A DNA stretch of 64,000 nucleotides from Anthopleura xanthogrammica (GCA_964019055.1 OZ025212.1:15239590-15303589); one strand, 5' to 3'; counted from the stretch's first letter, positions 1 to 11,287 are shown. The notes: generated by a model not told the origin, from the sequence alone. Made by a program: numbers and translations.

Positions 1-640
<640 letters not shown>

Positions 641-1397
641 AGACAGAGAGAAGCACGACTAACAAACATTTTTCTTTGGAGTTTTGTACATCACAGCCTA
701 CATAACAGGCAGCCCAAACAATGTTGTTTTAACGCCTGTGTTTTACCATGGGTCAATCAGAGTAAGTCTCGCTATGTCGCCATGTTGAGGCCAGGCTGCG
801 CAGCCCTAGAATCAGCTGATAATTTCCAATCACTACTGCTAACGTTTGCTCCAGAATTAAGCATAAATACGGCGAAAATTGTGCCGTTATTATCAGCAAC
901 CTTGGACCAAAGTACAATTTCTAAAAGGAATGGCTATCGTACTTCAGTGCTGTGCTGTTTTTTGAGTAGATTGAGGTATTTTTCGGGTTTTATCGTCCAG
1001 TACAATGGAGTTGGTAGGAATCGTAGTCATCCAGCCTTGTCCTTTCTTAGGTAGGGCAGGGAAAAGGATTGAAAAAAATACCCCATAAAGGCTAAATCCT
1101 AGGCAATGCAGTCCACAAGTCACCAAAAACAACGTTGGATAAAGGTATGATAAAATGTAATAATATATTATCAATTTTACCGTGAATTTTTAACTTCGTT
1201 CTTCTACTGTCTTCGTCACAAAACCATTGCTTGGGCTACCTGGTCAACTTAAAACTAGTCCAGATAAAGTTTAGCAAAAAACTTAGCTTTAAATTTAAGG
1301 ATTAATATTAACGAGTGCTTTCAAGTTTTGAAATTGCCCGAGTCGCCAATATAATTTTCGGAGTTTATCATATAGGTATAGGGCAAAAACCACTCTA
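641..1397. other. Spacer block following the AGAC tract, with a short open frame
   Basis: Unique-looking sequence shared only with 35351-36075. A 90-codon frame at 782-1054 begins MLRPGCAALES in a fair start context. The copy at 35484-35720 keeps the frame for about 75 codons and then diverges after small indels. No domain is recognised. The block ends in sequence common to all units (GAAATTGCCCGAGTC). It may be a relic exon or simply duplicated non-coding DNA. Confidence 0.4.
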
Positions 1398-1571
1398 AAA
1401 CTTGATTCTCCTAAATTCTCTCAAAACGTAGTTGAAACCATATACATCCAAAATAGTAAAAAGTTCTTATTTTAGTCCCCAGATACGAGATTATACTCTA
1501 AGAAACTTATGAACTCTTATCTGGGGACCTTAAAATAAGACCTTTTTACTAGTTTTGAGAGAATCAAGCTT
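1398..1571. mobile_element. Foldback/MITE-like inverted repeat, unit 1 only
   Basis: The left end AAACTTGATTCTC pairs with the right end GAGAATCAAGCTT. Inner pairing continues through CTCTCAAAAC, GTAAAAAG, TCTTATTTTA and GTCCCCAGATA against their complements, with the right arm at about 1515-1568. The left arm carries extra bases of about 25 nt. No coding capacity. It interrupts sequence that is continuous in the gene 2 unit near 10270. Target duplication is unclear. Confidence 0.7.
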
Positions 1572-2629
1572 ATTTCAGGGGGGTGGGGGGGGGGGGGAGT
1601 TTATTAACAGACAGACAGACAGACAGAAAAAAATTCATGTCCTTTAGGAAACCAATATAATAGTCGAGCGCTGCCAATCATCCTGAACTATCTTTTACCA
1701 GTTTTACGAGGCCGCATTTGCGGGAAAACGTTTATCTAGACACCTGTACCATTTCTAGTGTTCTCATTTTTACTTGAGTTTTTATTTATTTATGTATTTT
1801 AAGGGTTTTTTCGTCCCTCTAAGTATCTCCAACGCAAAACTGACGGGAAGCTTTTTTACAATTTACTAGTAAGCGTTGCTACGCAACTGAACTACCAATC
1901 ATTTCCTAGTAATTCGGCCCTGATAATAAGCAAGAAAGCCCTCCTTAATTAGCCAATCAGCATCAAGTAATTTTGCCCTATATCATAATAAAAAAACGAT
2001 AGGTCTTAACAATATCAATAATATATAATATAATACATAGTTATTGTTATTGTTAATGTATCTCGCCTTTTTAATCTATTTTTATGTGATTTTCACTAGT
2101 GGAGAAGGAGAAACCTTTGTGTCCAGTGGGTAGCCGAATTTGTTTATTTCTTTTTTATATTAAAATAAATGTTCATGAAATTTCTTGTATCCAGTTGAAA
2201 GAGGAAGTTCTAGAACATATCTACTCTTCTGGTTCAAGGTTAAAAGTAGAATAATAACTAATGGGTAAAAAATGTCTTGGAAAAATGAATTGTTGCATCC
2301 GAAGCACAAGGAATCAATCGAATAATGGCTTAATTAAAAGATTAAGGAATATCGAATATGTTATATATGTTTTGTTGTTCATTTTGATTCGCCTCCACCC
2401 AGTTATCTGAAGCTTAAAGTACAATGAATAATTTGATGCATTATAAATTGTAAGTTCCTCTTTCTTTCGGGGGGTGAGGGGGAGGGGGGGAGGAGTATTG
2501 TTATAAACAATGCACAGCAAGGTCCTTCATTGTTTCTTTGTGTTAAAAACTAGGTTCGTGAAATTTCGTGTTTCCAATCAATTGAGGAAGTTCTAATTCA
2601 GTTTTCATCTAGTAAATACTATATTATCT
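1572..2629. other. 5' flank of gene 1
   Basis: Conserved non-coding flank found before every gene. It holds a G-run plus a short AGAC tract (1578-1626), AT-rich sequence, a G-rich tract at 2468-2494 with four or more runs of G3+ (quadruplex-capable), and a CCAAT box at 2574-2578. The open frame on the minus strand here has no recognisable product. Confidence 0.7.
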
Positions 2630-2637
2630 TATAAAAG
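2630..2637 (+). promoter_or_regulatory. TATA box of gene 1
   Basis: TATAAAAG, identical in all six genes, about 135-145 bp before the ATG. It predicts a start near 2661. An initiator-like TCAGTC at 2677-2682 is an alternative start. Confidence 0.75.
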
Positions 2638-2771
2638 CCTGACCTATTGGTAATTCTGAACAGAACACTTTGATCTTCAGTCATCGTGCAACGTTGGATA
2701 AGATTCTCAGTTCGTCTTTGCTTGAATCAAGGTTTTCGTTTAATTGGATCCAGTCGACTGTGTTCATTACG

Positions 2772-3882
2772 ATGAATATCTCATATGGAGTTGTGTTTCT
2801 ATTTCTGGTGACTTTGGTAAGTGAAATACGTCTAATGATAAAGTATTTTTGGTACTTTTTTATGCGTCAATAAAGGCTCAGTTTTATCAATGATGTTCCA
2901 ATGAGCCGTTCATTTTTTCCCTAGGATTTGACGACTTTCGTTTCATCACGAAAAGCTAAATCTATTAAACCATGTGCTGGTTCCAAGGTAGGTGATATAT
3001 TCACTGAATAATACGCTTCATTTCGAGAGAGAGAGAGATCGTCTGTAATAAATCTCTATTCTCTTGCCTACAATATTTCTAGCGTAGTTCACGTCCAAAA
3101 CTTGCCTTTGCTCATCTACGAAGCCTTTAAGATACTAAAACAATTGAACAACCAAATTCAGAGAAAATTATTAATTTTTTTTCATTCTTGTTTTTTAGGA
3201 TGGCTCCTGTCCACAACCTAATCAACCAAACCCCTTCCAGCCGAAATCTTGCCTTGACTACCTGAACAAAGACCGTGACTCCAAATGCGGAGTTTACAAG
3301 ATCTACGATAACGCTGGTAACAGCTTTCCTGTCTACTGTGATATGAAGACCGAGCCAGGAAATGCCTGGATACTCGTCATGTCTTGGAGACACAAATATC
3401 GATATTTAAGGCAATTTCGGCATAACCCCTTCAAACAGAACGCTCCCGTCAAAGAAAACGCACCAAACTTCAACCTGTACCGGCAGACGTTGTCTCGTAT
3501 GCAGTCCATCAAGAGTCACTCTACACACTGGAGAGCCACGTGTAGTTACCCTACACACGGGGTAGACTACAGAGACTACGTCAGCGGTAACTTCAAGGAC
3601 TTTGACATCATGACCTTCCTCGGCAATGCAGTGTGCAAGAAAGTGGATTATGTCAACATCCGTGGACATATCGGTATCCACACGACCGCTAAGTGGTGGC
3701 AGGTTCTGAATGGGTACACCTTGCACATTGATAGTAGCTATAAAGGCTGTGGATTCGTGGCAGTCTCAGGATCAGTGTCAGACGAAGATAACTTTGGTTT
3801 CACTGCTTTTACCAACCCCAACTTCCGCTGTACCGCTAACGACAAGTCAACAACCCAGTGGTGGTTCGGTGGTCATCTTTAA
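2772..3882 (+). CDS. Gene 1: secreted fibrinogen-related (FReD-like) protein
   Basis: Three exons, 2772-2816, 2925-2987 and 3199-3882, joined by phase-0 GT-AG introns of 108 and 211 bp, give 263 residues. Residues 1-23 form a signal peptide (MNISYGVVFLFLVTL from exon 1, end in exon 2), so the protein should be secreted. Exon 3 holds a FReD-type N-terminal subdomain: CLDYL at 54, KCGVYKIYDNAG from 65, FPVYCDMKTEPG from 79. A divergent C-terminal part ends in WWFGGHL. There are nine cysteines (32, 40, 54, 66, 83, 151, 182, 220, 247). Residues 126-164 are identical in all copies, while about 100-113, 176-181, 201-211, 217-224 and 231-242 vary. Exon 2 resembles gene 3, but the exon 3 patch RHKYRYLRQFRHN matches gene 2. 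The ligand is unknown; a lectin-like immune or matrix role is inference. The start is the first ATG after the TATA box and is conserved in every copy. Confidence 0.9.
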
Positions 3883-4119
3883 ACAAGAAACTGACCGTGT
3901 TCCGTACTGACTGGCAGGACAAGCGAGAATACGCGATGTAGAATTTAGTTTGTAATAAACAAGAGAAAAGACTTGTAAGGATAAAACTGAAACAGCAGTA
4001 AAAGTAATTTAATTTAAAGGGACTAAACTAATTATAAATGAATATTACACTATAAATCAAAATGTGCAGTTTGATCAAGAGTCCGTTACCTTCCTTCATA
4101 TTGGTATTAAAACGATCAG

Positions 4120-4125
4120 AATAAA
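4120..4125 (+). terminator. Polyadenylation signal of gene 1
   Basis: AATAAA followed by a GT-rich stretch. It is conserved in genes 1, 2, 3, 5 and 6. An earlier AATAAA lies at 3954-3959. Confidence 0.65.
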
Positions 4126-4362
4126 GCAAAGCATTGAAAAACCAAGCAGTTGTATTTCTGAGTTTTTACTTTCACTTTTGGCAATACAAATTTAAGTAAA
4201 GTAGTTTTGGCTTTCTAGAACACTTCAGTTTTTATTTCAATACATATACATTACAGAGTGGAAGCGAATCTAGGGACGACGAGGGGTAACTAAGCAACCT
4301 CCCTTCCCTTTGCAAAAAAATATTGTGTTTATAACCAAGAGTGTAACTGCAGGATATTTTAA

Positions 4363-4552
4363 TTTAGAAAAAACCTACTAATGGTCTATCACCAATCGAG
4401 CCCTGTGATTGGCTGAGCTACTAGGGGTCTATTAGTGATAGACCTCTAGTAGCGAAAAGCGCCGGTTTTGAAAACCAAAAAATATATATTTAAAGCAAAA
4501 TCCAAAACTTTTTGCATCCTTTTATTGGACCGATTAGTAGGTTTTTACTAAA
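4363..4552. mobile_element. MITE-like element with 20-bp inverted ends
   Basis: The left end TTTAGAAAAAACCTACTAAT and the right end ATTAGTAGGTTTTTACTAAA are complementary at 19 of 20 positions. About 190 bp, no open frame. Present only after gene 1. The other units have different sequence in this interval before rejoining at GAGGGGGAGGTTGATAC (about 4880). Confidence 0.7.
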
Positions 4553-4553
4553 A

Positions 4554-4656
4554 CAATTAGACCTCTCGCCCTCATGGCCTACGAGTCAATAGCCCATTCG
4601 GCCTTCGGCCTCATGGGCTATTGACTCGTAGACCATTCGGACTCGAGGACTAATTG
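4554..4656. repeat. Large imperfect palindrome next to the MITE
   Basis: A perfect 19-bp stem CTACGAGTCAATAGCCCAT (4579-4597) and its complement (4613-4631) enclose a GGCC-rich loop. Outer arms CAATTAG...CTAATTG extend the pairing imperfectly. It begins one base after the neighbouring MITE, so the two could be one composite foldback. Confidence 0.8.
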
Positions 4657-5392
4657 TTAAATGATATCGTCTTTACAGAGTACACATGGTCGTGATTTGA
4701 CATACAAACTACAAAATAATCGTGTCAGCCTAAAAAAACTGGTGTGCTTCAGACTCATTTACTCAAGACAAAAGGTTAAAATATGTTCTTGTGAATACAT
4801 GTACACATACTATTCAATAGTAGTGCGTGTTCTGTCAGGCTGCAAAGTTACCAAGCTTTTTGCCGCCAAAAGTCCAATTGGAGAGGGGGAGGTTGATACT
4901 TTTGATGTCGACAAAACCATTACTTTTTTTACATCAAAAACGAGAAAATGTACATCATTAATACCTATTTAACTTGCGCTTTAAGAATTTGGTAGTTTTA
5001 GTACAAGAATCCAAAATTGTGGAAAATCCCAATCCGTGGATTATCCTCTTGGATCGGACTTTTTCCAAAAGGAGCGTCGGATCGAAAAACGTTTCTTTGA
5101 TATTTTGACTCAAAAACAATGAGGAAAGTGTAACGGTACTTGACGCATTACTTTAAAGGAGTTATTTTTGAAAATTATTAATAAATATGGTTTTTATGAA
5201 AAGAAAACCGATAAGGATGGCCAGTAGGAATTAGTGAATTCATTCCTCATATTTTACCATTTCTTTTCAGCTTTATCAAACGAAAACTCAATAAAGCCTT
5301 CTAAAATCCCTCATTTGTGGCCACGGGACATGCCAAAACAGAAAGGGCACTCGTAGCGTTACCATAGAAACCACATTGTAAAACGGACTGGC

Positions 5393-5715
5393 ATGAGAAG
5401 AGAGGTTTTATTCCAAAGAGATGGATATTCTATACTGTGTAATGGCTTCAATGCCATCCAAGTAAAAACAGAAAAAGTAAGTAGAGATGTGTATGTGTTT
5501 AAAACAATATTTATACATGTATGTGTGTCTGTATATTCTAGACTATACAATCCTGTATGGGCTACCTGTGGAGTGAAGAAGATCCACAGGAAGCCCAAGC
5601 CATTTTTCAAAAAGTACCATTCATCTCTGGAATCAAACAGAACTGTGACTTCATAGTTCGAGTAAACTCATTTGTACCGAGACATTCCATTTATCACAAA
5701 GCTCATCCAGACTAA
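5393..5715 (+). CDS. Candidate small spliced gene of unknown function (or relic)
   Basis: An 84-nt open exon starting MRREVLFQRDGYSILCNGFN runs to a strong donor (AAAAAGTAAGTAG). A 65-bp intron (5477-5541, ending TATATTCTAG) is followed in the same phase by 57 more codons ending KAHPD and a stop, 85 residues in total. The frame, intron and stop position recur after gene 4 (30780-31081), with an in-frame 21-nt deletion but a mutated acceptor. Other units carry stops. No domain recognised. It could be the last exons of a longer gene, now mostly decayed. Confidence 0.35.
5559..5596. repeat. Short conserved hairpin
   Basis: GGGCTACCTGTGGA and TCCACAGGAAGCCC pair around a 10-nt loop with one mismatch. 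In units 5 and 6 the stem is perfect (14 bp). It lies within the candidate second exon, so it may be coincidental to coding sequence. Confidence 0.6.
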
Positions 5716-6358
5716 ATAAGACTGAAAGATGCAGCACTGAAATACACGCAAATATTTCACTTTAAAAAACTCATTAATATTCAATAGCCATTTTGTCCAA
5801 TCCGATACTCATCAGTAGTCACGTGGAGAGCACTTTATACTCTATAAAGTACTATACAAATTTAAAGCGCGGGGAGGGATTTGAATTCAGCCCAGGGGAA
5901 TAATGGGGTATAATACACAGACAATGGTTTTTAATGAGCTTTAATCTATATCTAAAGTTACATGTGTCTTTATATAAAGGTACGTGTGGAGATAGATAAA
6001 GAAATACAACGTTCTTATATTATAGTTCCACAGTATTTATATCATACGAATTGCAAATCATGCTATTTATCTTTGAACATAACTGTATTTTTTTAAATCA
6101 ATTAGTTGACTCTGGTTTGTTTTAAAGTATGTTTTTTCAAGACGTTTCGATCTGGACTCAGATCTTCTTCAGTTATCGTTACAAGTGAATTCGCTGCGCT
6201 CGGGTTTTTATCCTTGATAAAACACTGCTACTCGTTTTTTATATACTACATAAAACTTTTCACTTCATTAAGAAACAATACTAAAAGTATTGTATCAGAA
6301 AGTAAATAACGTTAAAAATCATTTAATATAAGCCTCTGTCCACGCTGTTCTTTTTTTC

Positions 6359-7552
6359 CAGGAACATTCTTATTCTGATGCACCAATCCAATCCATCTAG
6401 TGTACATTCTTATTCTGATACACCCAACCCATCCGACTACACCCATCCAATCCATCTCGTGTACATTCTTATTCTGAGGCACCCAACCCATCCGACTACA
6501 CCCATCCAATCCATCTCGTGTACATTCTTGTTATGATACACCCATCCAATCCATCTCGTGTACATTCTTATTCTGATGCACCCATCCAATCCATCTCGTG
6601 TACATTCTTATTCTGATGCACCCATCCAATCCATCTCGTGTACATTCTTATTCTGATACACCCATCCAATCCATCTCGTGTACATTCTTATTCTGATGCA
6701 CCCATCCAATCCATCTCGTGTACATTCTTACTCTGAGACACCCAACCCATCCGACTACACCCATCCAATCCATCTCGTGTACATTCTTATTCTGATACAC
6801 CCATCCAATCCATCTCGTGTACATTCTTATTCTGATACACCCATCCAATCCATCTCGTGTACATTCTTATTCTGATACACCCATCCAATCCATCTCGTAT
6901 ACATTCTTATTCTGAGACACCCAACCCATCCGACTACACCCATCCAATCCATCTCGTGTACATTCTTATTCTGATACACCCATCCAATCCATCTCGTGTA
7001 CATTCTTATTCTGATGCACCCATCCAATCCATCTCGTGTACATTCTTATTCTGATACACCCATCCAATCCATCTCGTGTACATTCTTATTCTGATACACC
7101 CATCCAATCCATCTCGTGTACATTCTTATTCTGATACACCCATCCAATCCATCTCGTGTACATTCTTTTTCTGATACACCCATCCAATCCATCTCGTGTA
7201 CATTCTTATTCTGATACACCCATCCAATCCATCTCGTGTACATTCTTATTCTGATGCACCCATCCAATCCATCTCGTGTACATTCTTATTCTGATACACC
7301 CATCCAATCCATCTCGTGTACATTCTTATTCTGATACACCCATCCAATCCATCTCGTGTACATTCTTATTCTGATACACCCATCCAATCCATCTCGTGTA
7401 CATTCTTATTCTGATGCACCATCCAATCCATCTCGTGTACATTCTTATTCCTATGCATTCATCCAATCCATCTCGTGTACATTCTTATTCTGATACGCCC
7501 ATCCAATCCATGTCGTGTACATTCTTATTCTGATACGTTCTTCCAATCTATT
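6359..7552. repeat. 40-bp minisatellite, unit 1 array (about 29 monomers)
   Basis: The monomer is roughly CATCCAATCCATCTCGTGTA followed by CATTCTTATTCTGATRCACC. Some monomers are lengthened by an insert reading CCCAACCCATCCGACTACAC. Open frames across it reflect a 120-bp translation period and are not genes. Confidence 0.97.
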
Positions 7553-8414
7553 TCAGATACATTCCAAAACTTTTTACCTTACCTCTAAATATGATTTTCA
7601 ATTTTTTGTTGTTTTCTTCTTTTTATTTTCTTTTCTTTTTGGTTCTCATCGTTTTTAATTTTGTAGACTACGTTTTTGGAAAGTAGTGTATATTCAACAC
7701 GCTTCCAAGAAACTTTGACAAGTTCAGAAAAAAACTATTATATTAGAAGCGAAGATCGCATTTAGCTGGATTCCTCTTGTTCTTTTGAAAATTGGAAGGC
7801 TCAGGTTAAGAATATTGATTTGTTTTAATTGATTGATTAACCAGGACCATACTTCCAGACATCGATTGCTGAAGCATCGTATGGACTTACGGCTAGGCTG
7901 GAGATTTCGGCCCCAACACCGCTATCCCGGGAGGACATTACTGACTGATCAGGAAGCTCGGCCGAAGCCTAAGGGAGAGGTTAGTCGGCCCCTAGACCGT
8001 AGATGATTCACCCCTTGCTATAACCAGCACACCCGGTATGTCGTTTGTGTCGTTGATGGTTATGCCGCTATGGTTATTTCTTTCCATGTGGGATGTGTTT
8101 TCAAAAACCATTCTCGGTGTATGCACAGATCAGACAAGGATAAAAATCCGAACTGGCAAGTTTTTAGGTATCTTATCCCTCAATATACTTTAACAGGAGG
8201 CATTTTTTTGTTATCATGTGAGATATGCAAAAGCACACCAAGCACGCGCATGCGTATATTGGAATTATTATCACCAGTGAAAACAAAACAAAACAAAACA
8301 AACAAATTGCAAGCGACCCAGAGTGTGCCGATTTGATTGACATTCCACTCACAGGTGACCTTCAGGGCTCTGTGAAATTACCATCAAAATAGCGTATAGC
8401 TTTGGTGACTGAGA
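7553..8414. other. Spacer between the 40-bp and 20-bp minisatellites, unit 1
   Basis: T-rich stretch, then the GC-rich block (7841-8034), then a segment with short open frames and an (AAAAC)n tract ending at TTTGGTGACTGAG, the fixed left edge of the 20-bp array. No gene supported. Confidence 0.7.
7841..8034. repeat. GC-rich conserved block, SINE-like, copy 1
   Basis: Begins CCAGGACCATACTTCCAGAC after a GATTGATTAA motif and runs to CAGCACACCCGG. It is markedly richer in G+C than its surroundings and occurs once in each of seven units. Read on the minus strand it ends in a TTAATCAATCAAT tail, like the 3' end of a SINE or LINE. No tRNA A/B boxes were found, so the class is uncertain. Confidence 0.45.
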
Positions 8415-9632
8415 TTCCAATCATATTCTGGAGGATCCAATCATATCCTGGGGTATCCACTCATATCCTGGAGGATCCAATCATATCCTGAAGGATCCAA
8501 TCATATCCAGGAGGGTCCAATCATATCCTGGAGGATCCAATCATATCCTGGAGGATCCAATCATATCCTGGAGGATCCAATCATATCCTGAAGGATTCAA
8601 TCATATCCTGGAGTATGCAATCATATCCTGAAGGATCTAATCATATCCTGGAGGATCCAATCATATCCTGAAGGATCCAATCATATCTTTGAGGATCTAA
8701 TCATATCCTGGAGGATCCAATCATATCCTGAAGGATCCAATCATATCCTGGAGGATCCAATCATATCCTGGAGGATCCAATCATATCCTGGAGGATCCAA
8801 TCATATCCTGAAGGATCCAATCATATCCTGGAGTATCCAATCATATTCTGGAGGATCCAATCATATCCTGGAGGATCCAATCATATCCTGGAGGATTCAA
8901 TCATATCCTGAAGGATCCAATCATATCCTGGAGGATCCAATCAAATCCTGGAGGATCCAATCATATCCTGAAGGATTCAATCATATCCTGGAGGATCCAA
9001 TCATATCCTGGAGGATCCAATCATATCCTGGTGGATCCACTCATATCCTGGAGGATCCAATCATATCCTGGAGGATCCAATCATATCCATGAGTATCCAA
9101 TCATATCCTGGAGGATCCAATCATATTCTGGAGTATCCAATCATATCCTGGAGGATCCAATCATATCCCGAAGGATCCAATCATATCCTGGAGGATCCAA
9201 TCATATCCTGGAGGATCCAATCATATCCTGAAGGATCCAATCATATCCTGGAGTATCCAATCATATCCTGGAGGATCCAATCATATCCTGGAGGATCCAA
9301 TCATATCGTGGAGGATCCAATCATATCCTGGAGTATCCAATCATATCCTGGAGGATCCAATCATATCCTGGAGGATCCAATCATATCCTGGAGGATCCAA
9401 TCATATCCTGAAGGATCCAATCATATCCTGGAGTATCCAATCATATCCTGGAGGATCCAATCATATCCTGGAGGATCCAATCATATCCTGGAGGATCCAA
9501 TCATATCCTGGAGTATCCAATCATATCCTGGAGGATCCAATCATATCCTGGAGGATCCAATCATATCCTGGAGGATCCAATCATATCCTGGAGGATCCAA
9601 TCATATCCTGGAGGATCCAATCATATCCTGGA
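8415..9632. repeat. 20-bp minisatellite, unit 1 array (about 61 monomers)
   Basis: The monomer GGATCCAATCATATCCTGGA is in exact 20-bp register with GGAG/GAAG and GATCC/TATCC variants. It is open in several frames because 60 bp translates as a 20-residue period without stops. I do not read it as a protein. Confidence 0.97.
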
Positions 9633-10036
9633 GAATTTGATTACGTGTAGCTCGAACGAATTGGCTGGTTTGATGATACTAACAATACACTGTCAATGGG
9701 GTGGTATCATTATTCAATGTTCTCCATTACTGACTATGGTATCCCCGCATTCCCCCTCCCTACGTCAGTGTGTTTACCACGTTTGCAAATCCTGTGTTAT
9801 TTTGACCGTATCGGGTTCGCTCAGTGACAAGCATTTTGGTCTTCTACGTAGTATCAATCATTCTTGTTACTTTCACTGATAGTGCATGTTCTGTTGAGTT
9901 GCACAGTTAATGTTGAATCAACAGTATATAACCACAATCGTGTTGCAGTCCTCGATAGTTTTGTAACATGGTCATTGCACTTTTTTACTCGCCTTCCACA
10001 TCAAGGAAATTTCAGGGGGGTAGGGAGGGGAGTCTA
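9633..10036. other. Spacer between the 20-bp array and AGAC tract, unit 1
   Basis: About 400 bp, conserved after the 20-bp arrays of units 1, 2, 3 and at 51754. It begins GAATTTGA and ends with AAATTTCAGGGGGGTAGGGAGGGG next to the AGAC tract. The short open frames have differing stops between copies, so they are probably non-coding. Confidence 0.65.
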
Positions 10037-10206
10037 TAAACAGACAGACAGACAGACGGACAGACAGACACACAGACACACAGACACAGACACACAGACA
10101 GACACACACACAGACAGACACACAGACAGACACACAGACAGACACACACACACAGACACACAGACAGACAGACACACAGACAAACAGACAGACAGACAGA
10201 CAGGCA
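10037..10206. repeat. (AGAC)n/(ACAC) microsatellite, unit 1-2 boundary
   Basis: AGAC repeats interrupted by ACAC runs, directly after a G-rich box and AGTCTATAAACAGAC. Confidence 0.97.
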
Positions 10207-11287
10207 AACAGAGTGCTTTCAAAGTTTTGAAATTGCCCGAGTCACCAATTCAGTTTTAGGAGTTTATCATATACAGGGCAAAAGCGATAAAAATTCATGT
10301 TCTTTAGGAAACCAATATAATGGCCGAGCGCTGTCAATCATCCTGAACTATCTTTTACCAGTTTTACGAGGCCGCATTTGCGGGAAAACGTTTATCTAGA
10401 CACCTGTACCATTTCTAGTGTTCTTATTTTTACTTGAGTTTTTATTTATTTATTTATTCTAAGGGTTTTTTCGTCCCTCTAAATATCTCCAACGCAAAAC
10501 TGACGGGAAGCTTTTTTACAATTTATTAGTAAGCGTTGCTAGGTAACTAAACAACCAATCATTTCCTAGTAATTCGGCCCTGATAATAAGCAAGAAAGCC
10601 CTCCTTAATTAGCCAATCAGCATCAAGTAATTTTGCCCTATATCATAATAAAAAAACGATAGGTCTTAACAATATCAATAATATATAATATAATACATAT
10701 TAATTGTTATTGTTAATGTATCTCGCCTTTCCAATCTATTTTGATGTGATTTCCACTAGTGGAGAAGGAGAAACCTTTGTGCCCAGTGGGTAGCCGAATT
10801 TGTTTATTTCTTTTTTATATTAAAATAAATGTTCATGAAATTTCTTGTATCCAGTTGAAAGAGGAAGTTCTAGAACATATCTACTCTTCTGGTTCAAGGT
10901 TAAAAGCAGAATAATGAATAATAGGTAAAAAATGTCTTGGAAAAATGAATTGTTGCATCCAAAGCACAAAGAATCAATCGAATAATGGCTTAATTAAAAA
11001 ATTAAGGAATATCGAATATGTTATATATGTTTTTTGTTCATTTTGATTCGCCTCCACCCAGTTATCTGAAGCTTAAGGTACGATGAATTATTTGCTGCAT
11101 TATTGATTGTAAGTTCCTCTTTCTTTCGTGGGGGAGGGGGGGGGGGGTAGGAGTATTGTTATAAACAATGCACAGCAAGTTTCTTCATTGTTTCTTTGTG
11201 TTAAAAACTAGGTTCGTGAAATTTCGTGTTTCCAATCAATTGAGGAAGTTCTAATTCAGTTTTCATCTAGTAAATACTATATTCTTT
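10207..11287. other. 5' flank of gene 2
   Basis: Same flank as gene 1 without the foldback insertion. It includes the empty TTAA site (10990-10993) where units 3, 5 and 6 carry a MITE, a G-rich tract at about 11129-11150, and a CCAATCA box near 11232. No gene seen. Confidence 0.7.

Larger units (their letters stand above)
4657..6358. other. 3' spacer of unit 1
   Basis: Non-coding flank with AT-rich segments conserved in all units. It contains the relic or small spliced gene at 5393-5715, a splice-acceptor-like TTTCTTTTCAG near 5270, and a hairpin (5559-5596). The last part before the minisatellite (TATAAGCCTCTGTCCACGCT) is the fixed left edge of the 40-bp array in most units. Confidence 0.6.

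Noticed and set aside
3406..3726. Minus-strand frames of about 106 codons opposite exon 3 (also at 12094, 21261, 29057, 40476, 57894)
   Set aside because: Shadow frames of the FReD-like exon; the plus-strand frame has the splice sites, signal peptide and domain.
3343..3882. Exon 3 read as an intronless 179-residue gene starting at the internal ATG
   Set aside because: The reading frame is open upstream to a conserved acceptor (3199) and contains the CGVY and VYCD motifs; exons 1 and 2 supply a signal peptide in phase.
7841..8034. tRNA or 5S rRNA gene in the GC-rich block
   Set aside because: No A/B box pair, no cloverleaf and no recognisable 5S sequence on either strand.
6359..9632. CRISPR-like appearance of regularly spaced repeats
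   Set aside because: There are no unique spacers, the repeats are contiguous monomers, and the DNA is eukaryotic.
9637..9879. 80-codon frame starting MITCSSNELAG as a gene
   Set aside because: Homologous spacers in other units end the frame at different stops and have no common start.
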